Below are positions 4,876 to 11,603 of a stretch of 12,466 nt of DNA, one piece after another. A program made the translations under genes and the position numbers. The DNA comes from Oscillospiraceae bacterium (lineage in GTDB: Bacteria; Bacillota; Clostridia; Oscillospirales; Ruminococcaceae): NCBI GenBank assembly GCA_017828835.1, contig JAGAEK010000087.1, positions 1-12,466 of the forward strand, given 5' to 3'. The notes under the pieces are model-generated. The model did no database searches. It was not told where the DNA came from and saw only the letters and a program-made list of their open reading frames with translations. Within the stretch, counting starts at the first letter, position 1. Each line of letters begins with the position of its first letter.

Positions 4876-6840
4876 ATGAAAAGTTACAGTAAACACAAAC
4901 ATTTCCCTTTGGGATGTATCACCGCGAAAAGCTTCTTATACGATCAGCTTCAGCGCAATAAGGAAGGTATGGGCGGAAACCTCGACAAACTCGAACCGGG
5001 TATGATCGCCGATCCTTTCCTCCATAAGTCCTACGTTCCGGTTTGGGGCAAAGGCGATCAGTCCGGCTGGGGCGCCGAAATATCCGGCAATTTCTGGTCC
5101 GGCCTTATAGCCAATGCTTTTACAATGAACGACCCTCAGCTCATAAAAAAGGTTACCGATTTCGTCGACGAGCTGCTCAAAAAACAGCGTGATGACGGTT
5201 ATCTCGGCACCTTCACGGAACCGAACGCGGATATTTACGACGACTATAACGGCTGGGGCACGGCGTGTATCCTCCGCGGCCTGCTCATGTTTTATGAGGC
5301 GACCGCAAGACAGGACGTGCTGGACGCCGTTCACAAGGATCTGCTTTGGTTTTGCCGCAACTGGGCGGGAGATAAAAAAACAAGCTATACCGGTATCTTT
5401 CTCACAGAACCGATGGTGCTTTGCTATCATTTGACCGGAGATCAGCGTCTGATCGATTTTTGCGAGGAATACAGCGAATATCTGTGTAAGCACGATATAT
5501 ACCAAACCTCTTACCGCTCGCTTCTGAAAGGTCTTATCTACAACTCCAATCACACCGCAGGTATGGGTATCGTTTCGAGACTGCCCGCGCTGCTCTATTC
5601 CGCCACCGGCAACAAGGAATATCTCAAAGCTTCGGAACGTATCCTTGACGACATATATAAAAAAGCTACGCATCTGTCCGGCTCTCCCGTTTCCGTCAAC
5701 GAATTTCTGGCGCCGGTCGCGAGTACCGCCGAGACAGAATACTGCTCCTATACTTTCTATACCGAGGCGTTCGCCCATATGGGAAATATCACCGGCAAAA
5801 GCAAATACGGCGAACGTATGGAAGAGATGTTCTATAACGGCGCTCAGGGCGCCCGCAAAAAAGACGAGCGTGCGATCGCTTATCTCAGCGCTCCCAATCA
5901 GTTCTACGCCACCGACAATTCTTCCTCCGCTTTCAATAATATGCAGGTCTACGCCCCCTGTTACCCCGTCTCCTGCTGCCCCGTTACTTCTGTCGCACTG
6001 CTCGGCGAATTCGTCCGCAGCATGATGTCTTACGACGGCAAAAACAACATATATATAAACGCTTACGGTCCCTGCGCCCTGCACACCGACGCCCTCGATA
6101 TCGTTGAGGATACTATGTACCCGTTCGAAAACAGCGTGGTATTTCGCTTCGAACGCACAGATAAAAAGGAACGAGGCGTTTGTCTGCGTATCCCGTCGTG
6201 GTGCACATCCTATGAGATACGCTGCGGCAAAGAGCGTATCTCCGGTCTGAAAAACGTCGGCGGATACGTCAAAATCCGCCGCGTCTGGAAAAAAGGCGAT
6301 ACTTTGAAAATCACCTTCAACACCGAAGTCCGCGTCCTGCGCGTCAACGACGACGACGGCCCCGCAAAGCATCCGATAGCTGTCAAGTTCGGAGCCTTGC
6401 TATTCTCTTTCCACGTTCCCGAACAGTGGTCGCCCTACGAAGGCACTCCCTGCACTCCGCTCCCGAAAGGCTGGTACTGGTATCGCGTCAATCCCGATTT
6501 CACCGAGGCCGACGAAAAGGACTACCACAACCGTATCGGGCTCCGCAGAAATCAGATCACCTGGAACCTCGCTCTCTCCCCTGAACTTTCGGCAAAGGAT
6601 ATTTCCGTGAAACACACGAAAAGCACCGGCTACGTCTGGGAGGATCCGAGAATCACCCTCAGGCTGAAAGCTTATAAAGCGCCGTTTTTGTGCGCGCCAT
6701 ACCCTCAGCGCACATTCGAGCCGTTCGGCGACAAACAGATCGTAACGAAAGAACTCGACATCGAACTCGTGCCCTACGGATGCACGAATTTGCGGCTGAC
6801 TTATTTCCCCGTTGCCGATTTGCCAGAAAAAGGTAAATAA
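4876..6840 (+). CDS. GH127-type beta-L-arabinofuranosidase
   Basis: A glycoside hydrolase of the former DUF1680 group, now GH127 and relatives, which release L-arabinofuranose from plant oligosaccharides. ATG 4876 has AAAGGCGGA just upstream and gives 654 residues, a normal length. The N-terminal two thirds is the (alpha/alpha)6 barrel ('LLKKQRDDGYLGT' and 'NGWGTACILRGLLMFYEAT' are typical), followed by beta-rich domains. The zinc/thiol site is visible: E288-Y-C290 and the pair C367-C368 in 'PVSCCPVTSV', corresponding to Glu338, Cys340, Cys417 (nucleophile) and Cys418 of the Bifidobacterium enzyme HypBA1. E276 in 'VNEFL' may be the acid/base. There is no signal peptide, so it acts inside the cell on imported oligosaccharides. 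No sugar transporter or regulator lies beside it, and the exact substrate is uncertain. Confidence 0.88.
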   Translation: MKSYSKHKHFPLGCITAKSFLYDQLQRNKEGMGGNLDKLEPGMIADPFLHKSYVPVWGKGDQSGWGAEISGNFWSGLIANAFTMNDPQLIKKVTDFVDELLKKQRDDGYLGTFTEPNADIYDDYNGWGTACILRGLLMFYEATARQDVLDAVHKDLLWFCRNWAGDKKTSYTGIFLTEPMVLCYHLTGDQRLIDFCEEYSEYLCKHDIYQTSYRSLLKGLIYNSNHTAGMGIVSRLPALLYSATGNKEYLKASERILDDIYKKATHLSGSPVSVNEFLAPVASTAETEYCSYTFYTEAFAHMGNITGKSKYGERMEEMFYNGAQGARKKDERAIAYLSAPNQFYATDNSSSAFNNMQVYAPCYPVSCCPVTSVALLGEFVRSMMSYDGKNNIYINAYGPCALHTDALDIVEDTMYPFENSVVFRFERTDKKERGVCLRIPSWCTSYEIRCGKERISGLKNVGGYVKIRRVWKKGDTLKITFNTEVRVLRVNDDDGPAKHPIAVKFGALLFSFHVPEQWSPYEGTPCTPLPKGWYWYRVNPDFTEADEKDYHNRIGLRRNQITWNLALSPELSAKDISVKHTKSTGYVWEDPRITLRLKAYKAPFLCAPYPQRTFEPFGDKQIVTKELDIELVPYGCTNLRLTYFPVADLPEKGK

Positions 6841-6853
6841 TTTCCATAAAATT

Positions 6854-6892
6854 AAAGCTCATCCAGAACGTACTGTTCTGGATGAGCTTTTT
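6854..6892. terminator. Bidirectional terminator between GH127 and serpin genes
   Basis: A perfect 16-bp stem (6854-6869 with 6875-6890) around a 5-base loop carries AAAGCTC at its left foot and GAGCTTT at its right foot. It gives a T run in either direction and serves both convergent genes. Confidence 0.93.
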
Positions 6893-6920
6893 AAGTCTAT
6901 CTGAAATTATCAGCCGAGAA

Positions 6921-8330
6921 TCAATCTATATTTCTGATAACCCCGGAGAAAAGATTTGAACGGTCTGAACTTGTTACAATAAAAGCAAACGGACGATCCA
7001 AAACGAAATGATATTCCTCGGGCTCTTCAACAGGGCCTCCGCCGCCTCCCCATTCAAGCTCCGTATACGCCGCGCCGGTTATACCGTCTTCATCGATCTC
7101 GATCATAGCGGTGTGGCTCGCGCCACTGAAATATATGCCTTCCGCATTCTCCGTTAAGGGAGAAAAATCCGCCGAAGCGTCAAACAATTCCGTTACTCCC
7201 AGCGCTTTGAGAGCTTCCGTCAGATCCGTTTTATAGGATACTTTGAATTTCGGCACGGATATATATAAGTCCCACAAGGTCCACTTTTCATTGCGAAAGT
7301 CATCATCGTATATAATATCCAGCACTTCCGGATCGGATAAAAGCTCATTAACGTCCACGCCTTCGTTCGGAAGGATAAAATACATAAATCCGCCTTCTGT
7401 AATCCTATTGATCCAAACAGCAAATTTATCCGTCATATATAGACCCTCTATACCGCAATATTGGTTCATCATATCCACCGTTGTATCGCCCAAAGAACCA
7501 TGGAAAATTTCCCGCGTCGTTTTCTCTTCGTCAAAAATAAAATCCCACTGCGCTTTATAATAAATCGTCGATACGATCTCCATGATCATATCCGGATCGG
7601 TTTTCATATTATCCGTATATTCCTTCAAAAGACCGCAGGTGTTGTCATCCGTCCATTTTTGCAGCGCCTGATACATCTCTTCCGAGCCCGGAGCTCCGCT
7701 GAACGATGAAGCATAATAATTCTCCGCAAGTCTGCTCAGAGTATCGGGTTTATAATCAAAATCATTTCGCAGCCACAGCGAATTTCCCAAAACGCTCTTT
7801 ATCGATGGCGTGTCCGCATAGTTGCTTTCCCATAAAGCCGAAACGTTGTTTCTGAGAGTCTCTATATCCGGAATCTCTAACATATCAAGTATCTGCTGTC
7901 TTGTGTTGCCGTCGGTAACTTCCGCCAACATCGCAAACGCAATATAGGTGTTGAGCGGCGAACAGACTGTGTTTTCATCCTCCGAAACCAGCAGCTGCTT
8001 CATGATGTTCTCATAGTATCCGCTCATTCCCGGTTGAAATTCCCGGGATTTTTGGATATTAGCATTCCGTAAATGAATCCACTCCCGATGTTCTTGGCTT
8101 GTTAAAAATTTCTCCTTGCTCATATTCGGCGCTACCGGATCCGGATAGGTCGCCATCACTGCCGTTAACTTAAACGGATCTTTTTCGTCCGTGCTTTCCT
8201 GCTCCGATTCCTGCGGCTCAGATGACTGCGATGACTCAAACCCTTCACTTGAAGAAGTCACGGTCTCGCCGCAGCCCGCAAACGACAAGACAAGTAAAAC
8301 GCACAGCGCAAAAATCAACAGCTTTTTCAT
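6921..8330 (-). CDS. Serpin-family lipoprotein (protease inhibitor)
   Basis: A surface-anchored member of the serpin fold, which traps serine or cysteine proteases by reactive-loop insertion. ATG 8330 has AGGAGGT seven bases upstream; an ATG at 8348 lacks a site. Residues 1-20 are a lipoprotein signal ending 'LSFAGC' (lipidated C20), followed by a Ser/Glu-rich linker to about 50. Serpin marks are 'NTVCSPLNTYIAFAMLAEVT' (about 120-139), 'TIYYKAQWDFIF' (255-266), 'VPKFKVSY' (359-366), the hinge 'EIDEDGITGAAYT' (411-423) and the C-terminal 'DRPFAFIV...LFSGVIRNI'. The hinge fits an inhibitor at Gly and the small residues, but has Ile at P14 and Tyr at P9. The reactive loop then runs W-GGGGG-PVEEPEE, about six residues longer than in antitrypsin and strongly acidic. 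The scissile bond cannot be placed, so inhibition is probable but not assured. Single gene, convergent with GH127. Confidence 0.93.
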   Translation of the reverse strand: MKKLLIFALCVLLVLSFAGCGETVTSSSEGFESSQSSEPQESEQESTDEKDPFKLTAVMATYPDPVAPNMSKEKFLTSQEHREWIHLRNANIQKSREFQPGMSGYYENIMKQLLVSEDENTVCSPLNTYIAFAMLAEVTDGNTRQQILDMLEIPDIETLRNNVSALWESNYADTPSIKSVLGNSLWLRNDFDYKPDTLSRLAENYYASSFSGAPGSEEMYQALQKWTDDNTCGLLKEYTDNMKTDPDMIMEIVSTIYYKAQWDFIFDEEKTTREIFHGSLGDTTVDMMNQYCGIEGLYMTDKFAVWINRITEGGFMYFILPNEGVDVNELLSDPEVLDIIYDDDFRNEKWTLWDLYISVPKFKVSYKTDLTEALKALGVTELFDASADFSPLTENAEGIYFSGASHTAMIEIDEDGITGAAYTELEWGGGGGPVEEPEEYHFVLDRPFAFIVTSSDRSNLFSGVIRNID

Positions 8331-8392
8331 AAGTACTACCTCCTGCATATATTTTGAAATTAAAATGATGTTTTTTTGCTCATCTTATTATA

Positions 8393-8421
8393 ATTTTATC
8401 AACATTTCTTTCATTTGTCAA
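8393..8421 (-). promoter_or_regulatory. Promoter of the serpin gene
   Basis: On the minus strand perfect TTGACA (8421-8416), a 17-base spacer and TAAAAT (8398-8393) give a start near 8386 and a leader of about 55 bases. A second TGACAA lies ten bases upstream. Confidence 0.75.
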
Positions 8422-8455
8422 CACTTGTCATAATTTTATACAATTTCAGCTTTTA

Positions 8456-8464
8456 CCCCCCCCC
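8456..8464. repeat. Nine-base poly-C tract upstream of the serpin promoter
   Basis: Nine consecutive C (G on the serpin strand) stand 34 bases upstream of the serpin -35 in an otherwise A/T-rich region. It is the only mononucleotide G/C run of this kind I noticed. The rest of 8465-8588 shows no gene or strong hairpin. Confidence 0.6.
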
Positions 8465-8588
8465 ATATATTTGTCTATATTGCCAATAATGCTACCGGAG
8501 ACAACCTATCCTTATCTATTTATCTCCCTTTGCAACGCAAAAACTTTATAATTTGTTTCATTTTTTTACATTATTTTTTAAAAAACTA

Positions 8589-8617
8589 TTGTTTTTTTGT
8601 TTTTTGTATGATACTAT
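8589..8617 (+). promoter_or_regulatory. Promoter of the lysine-riboswitch transcript
   Basis: TTGTTT (8589-8594), a 17-base spacer and TACTAT (8612-8617) preceded by TGA (8609-8611), an extended -10. The start would be near 8624, immediately before the aptamer. Confidence 0.7.
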
Positions 8618-8625
8618 TTTTACAT

Positions 8626-8785
8626 TGATAGAGGCGCGATAATTATGAGTAGCCGTTTTTATCGGACGGATATCTGAAACCGCGAAAGGAATTATCGCCG
8701 AAGGACGTTTGCGTTATCCGGCGCTCCGTTCTGGTCGTGTTTGTAAAATATGCACCCGACTGTCACTTAAAGTGGAGCGCTATCA
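8626..8785 (+). ncRNA. Lysine riboswitch (L box) aptamer
   Basis: The conserved lysine aptamer landmarks occur in order. GATAGAGGCGCGA begins at 8627. AGTA follows at about 8649, then GAAAGG, then ATCGCCGAAG near 8694-8703. CTGG comes next, and CTGTCACTT paired with AAGTGGAG. The closing GCGCTATC ends at 8784. P1 closes as TGATAG with CTATCA (8626-8631 with 8780-8785). P2 shows GCGATAATT pairing with AATTATCGC. The order and sequences match the Bacillus lysC leader closely. Binding of lysine should stabilise P1 and favour the terminator downstream, so the transporter gene is made when lysine is scarce. Confidence 0.95.
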
Positions 8786-8792
8786 TTCCGTT

Positions 8793-8840
8793 AAGTTTGA
8801 TTTTTGGGTATATCGGACTTGCTCCGGTTGCCCGTTTTTT
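8793..8840 (+). terminator. Attenuator terminator of the lysine riboswitch
   Basis: The stem GGGTA-(T)-ATCGGA / TCCGGT-TGCCC (8806-8817 with 8823-8833), with one bulged base and a 5-base loop, is followed by G and six T (8835-8840). It stands just before the ribosome site AAAGGAGG (8846-8853). A competing pairing is AAGTTTGA (8793-8800) with TCGGACTT (8813-8820), which would break the terminator. This is the expected expression platform for an OFF switch; the antiterminator pairing is my proposal. Confidence 0.85.
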
Positions 8841-8864
8841 ATTTTAAAGGAGGACTTTATTGCT

Positions 8865-10628
8865 ATGAAAAAGAAAACGCTAATCAACGTCATAGCTATA
8901 GCGGTCGCATTCATTATCGTTGCGGTATTCGCCATAACTATGAAGTCGACCAAAACGGTCGACTGTGAGACCTGCGGCGGCTCCGGAGAGATCTACTCTT
9001 TATCCTGCCAGGTATGTCACGGTGAGGACGAAAATTGTTCCGTATGTAACGGTAACGGCGGAACAAACCCGATCCAGTGCCCCGACTGCGGAGGTACCGG
9101 AACGGTTGCGGCAAGCAGCGAATATTATTCCACTTTCGTTGCAATGCTGCCTCCCCTTATCGCTATTGCTCTCGCTCTTATCACCAAAGAGGTCTATTCG
9201 TCGCTCTTTATCGGTATCGTTCTCGGAGGCTTGCTCGCCTGCAACTGGAAACCGGTCGCTGCGCTTGATACTTTGCTGAACGACGGTCTTATCTCCGCTA
9301 TATCCGGTACCGCGGGAATATTCCTTTTCCTCGTTATCCTCGGAATACTCGTCGCTCTTATCAACAAAGCCGGCGGATCTGCCGCTTTCGGACGCTGGGC
9401 GGACGCACATATCAAATCCCGTATCGGCGCGGTGATCGCCACGTTCATTTTGGGAATTCTCATCTTTATCGACGACTATTTCAACTGCCTTACCGTCGGA
9501 AGCGTTATGCGTCCCGTAACGGACAGACATAAGATCTCCCGCGCAAAGCTCGCGTTTCTGATCGACGCTACCGCGGCTCCGATCTGTATGATCGCTCCCG
9601 TTTCTTCATGGGCTGCGGCAGTATCGGAATTCACAGAGGGCACCGGTCTTTCCGGTATACAGCTCTTTATCCGCGCTATCCCTTATAACTTCTATTCATT
9701 GCTCACTCTCGTTTTTATCCTTGCCATCACGTTTATGAAATTCGATTACGGTCCCATGAGACTGCACGAATACAACGCAATGTATAAAGACGACTTATAT
9801 ACGAGCGGCGAAAGAGTCGATAACGTCGAACCCGAAGCCGAAAGTTCAAAAGGTAAAGTTATCGATCTCCTCTTCCCGATCATAATCCTCATAATCACCT
9901 GCGTTCTCGGTCTTCTCTACGTCGGCGGTCTTTTCTCAGGTGCAGGCTTCATCACCGCATTTGAAGACACAGATGCCACCGTCGGATTGCCTTGGGGCTC
10001 TGTGATCGCTCTCGTAATCACGTTATTATATCTGATATGCAGAAAACTCGTTACCTTCAAAGACGCTCTTGCTTGTATCCCCAAGGGCTTCGTCGCAATG
10101 GTGCCTGCGATCATAATCCTCACCTTTGCTACCGCTCTTAAAAACATGACCGGCCTTCTCGGTGCAGACGTTTTCGTAAGCGGTCTCATGGATTCCGCGG
10201 CGTCGGGACTTTCCAACTTCCTCCCCGCTATCATATTCGTAGTTGCCTGCATACTTTCGTTCGCGACCGGAACTTCATGGGGTACGTTCGGTATACTCAT
10301 TCCGATCGTCGCTACGATCTTCAACCCCACGAGCGAACTGCTCATAGTCGGAATTTCCGCTTGCCTCGCCGGTGCTGTCTGCGGTGACCACTGCTCTCCT
10401 ATTTCGGACACGACTATCATGTCCTCCGCGGGAGCTCAGTCCAACCACCTGAATCACGTTTCTACCCAGATCCCTTATGCGGTTACCGTCGCTTCGCTTT
10501 CATTCGTTATGTATATAGTTGCCGCATTCATTCAGGATTGGCGCATACTGCTTCCGATCGGAATAATCGTTACGATAGCTACGCTGGTCGTTATCAAAAT
10601 CGTTGTCGGCAAGAAAAAATTAGCCTGA
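8865..10628 (+). CDS. lysW: NhaC-superfamily transporter, predicted lysine uptake (LysW-type), with zinc-finger insert
   Basis: An inner-membrane carrier of the NhaC Na+/H+ antiporter superfamily. The lysine riboswitch in front points to lysine transport; riboswitch-controlled NhaC homologues were named LysW in comparative studies. ATG 8865 follows AAAGGAGG by 11 bases and gives 587 residues. Residues 6-26 form a first membrane helix. Residues 34-79 hold four C-x2-C units (C34/C37, C48/C51, C58/C61, C72/C75), three with GxG tails such as 'CETCGGSG' and 'CPDCGGTG', like the DnaJ cysteine-rich domain. The carrier core runs from about residue 88 with 'MLPPLIAIALALITKEVYSSLFIGI', 'FIDDYFNCLTVGSVMRPVTD', 'ATAAPICMIAPVSSW', 'FATGTSWGTFGI' and 'CGDHCSPISDTTIMSS'. 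With MKKK inside, the zinc finger would face outside. Na+/H+ exchange remains possible. It is a single gene ended by the terminator at 10642. Confidence 0.88.
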   Translation: MKKKTLINVIAIAVAFIIVAVFAITMKSTKTVDCETCGGSGEIYSLSCQVCHGEDENCSVCNGNGGTNPIQCPDCGGTGTVAASSEYYSTFVAMLPPLIAIALALITKEVYSSLFIGIVLGGLLACNWKPVAALDTLLNDGLISAISGTAGIFLFLVILGILVALINKAGGSAAFGRWADAHIKSRIGAVIATFILGILIFIDDYFNCLTVGSVMRPVTDRHKISRAKLAFLIDATAAPICMIAPVSSWAAAVSEFTEGTGLSGIQLFIRAIPYNFYSLLTLVFILAITFMKFDYGPMRLHEYNAMYKDDLYTSGERVDNVEPEAESSKGKVIDLLFPIIILIITCVLGLLYVGGLFSGAGFITAFEDTDATVGLPWGSVIALVITLLYLICRKLVTFKDALACIPKGFVAMVPAIIILTFATALKNMTGLLGADVFVSGLMDSAASGLSNFLPAIIFVVACILSFATGTSWGTFGILIPIVATIFNPTSELLIVGISACLAGAVCGDHCSPISDTTIMSSAGAQSNHLNHVSTQIPYAVTVASLSFVMYIVAAFIQDWRILLPIGIIVTIATLVVIKIVVGKKKLA

Positions 10629-10641
10629 TAAACTCTATATC

Positions 10642-10680
10642 AAAAGCTCCCGCGAAAGCATAACTTTCGTGGGAGCTTTT
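10642..10680. terminator. Bidirectional terminator after lysW
   Basis: A 17-bp stem with one G-T pair (10642-10658 with 10664-10680), with feet AAAAGCTCCC and GGGAGCTTTT and a 5-base loop. T runs result in both directions, so it ends the rightward transporter and the leftward amidohydrolase transcript. Confidence 0.93.
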
Positions 10681-10690
10681 ATTTTGATCT

Positions 10691-11560
10691 TTATTTCAAC
10701 TCCAATAATTTCGACGCGTTTTCATAAAATACTTTATCTTTCTCGCCGGTATCCAATCCGCTCTCCTCAACAAACGCTATATATTCTTCCTGGCTCGACC
10801 ACGGAGAGTCCGTTGCAAACAGTATTTTGTCTATACCGTGGTTCCTCGCGATCTTGACAAACCTTTCTTTCGACATGTTTTCACTGAACTCAAGCAGATT
10901 TTCTTTGCCGCGTCTCGCTGCGACCTTTCCGAAGGAATATGCCGTGTCAAAAAACACCGGCGCTTTGAGCAGATATTTTTCAACCTTGTCCCAATTCTGC
11001 CATCCGCCCATGTGTGCAAGCACAAACTTTTGCGGCGACACGTCTTCTATCAGATCCAGCAGCTCGGGTATGTCGGTGTTGTTTTCCCCGGGAAAACTGA
11101 CGTCAAATCCGCAATGGATTATCGTTATCATTCCCGCGTTCGATATTTCGTATATGATCTTTTTATACCTTATATCGTTTATTTTCACACCTTGAAACGC
11201 CGGATGGAGCTTTATCCCCTTTATACCGCTATCCTTCAGCCGCTTTATCTCGGAAAGGTATTCCGCATAATCCGGATGAAGCCCGCCGAACGTAATTATA
11301 CCGTCGTTTGCTAATTGGCCGGCCCTTCTCAAAAGTCCGTCGTTCACTTTGAAAACCTGATCCGGCTTCGTCATGACCGGCAGATTCACGGAATATACGA
11401 TCCCGTTTTCTTTCATTATTTTCGCAAGATCACTCGCCGACGCGTTATTATAATACCTTACGTGTCCGCTCCTGCTTAAACTTTCTTCGATCTCAACAGA
11501 TTTGTTCTCCGGGAACGTATGAGTATGAAAATCGATTATTTTTCTTCCTTTTTCCTTCAT
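10691..11560 (-). CDS. Amidohydrolase-family metal-dependent hydrolase
   Basis: A TIM-barrel hydrolase of the amidohydrolase (Amidohydro_2-like) superfamily; the substrate is unknown. The 289 residues open with 'IIDFHTHTFPE', giving the metal pair H12/H14. Further expected ligands follow in order: 'GIKGIKLHPAFQG' (K117, H119), 'MITIIHCG' (H149), 'FVLAHMGG' (H183) and 'ILFATDSPW' (D251). Decarboxylases and lactonases as well as true hydrolases share this pattern. ATG 11560 has AGAGGA about five bases upstream. The gene lies 43 bases after the NAPRTase gene in the same direction with no terminator between, so they are probably co-transcribed; a role in NAD or nicotinate salvage is only a guess from that. 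There is no signal peptide, so it is cytoplasmic. Confidence 0.85.
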   Translation of the reverse strand: MKEKGRKIIDFHTHTFPENKSVEIEESLSRSGHVRYYNNASASDLAKIMKENGIVYSVNLPVMTKPDQVFKVNDGLLRRAGQLANDGIITFGGLHPDYAEYLSEIKRLKDSGIKGIKLHPAFQGVKINDIRYKKIIYEISNAGMITIIHCGFDVSFPGENNTDIPELLDLIEDVSPQKFVLAHMGGWQNWDKVEKYLLKAPVFFDTAYSFGKVAARRGKENLLEFSENMSKERFVKIARNHGIDKILFATDSPWSSQEEYIAFVEESGLDTGEKDKVFYENASKLLELK

Positions 11561-11603
11561 TTTTTCCTCTTTTGAATATCTCGCGTATCACCGCTCGATA
11601 TCT

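Noticed and set aside
4936..6372. A 478-codon open frame on the minus strand opposite the glycosidase
   Set aside because: It is a mirror of the codon bias of the GH127 gene, has no ribosome site or family motifs, and lies entirely within a well-supported gene.
8497..8528. GGAGA/TCTCC inverted repeat between serpin and lysW promoters
   Set aside because: Only five base pairs with a long loop and no T run; expected by chance.
8645..8677. A 10-codon frame (ATG 8645) with GAGG upstream, before lysW
   Set aside because: It lies inside the conserved lysine aptamer; the same bases are explained by riboswitch structure.
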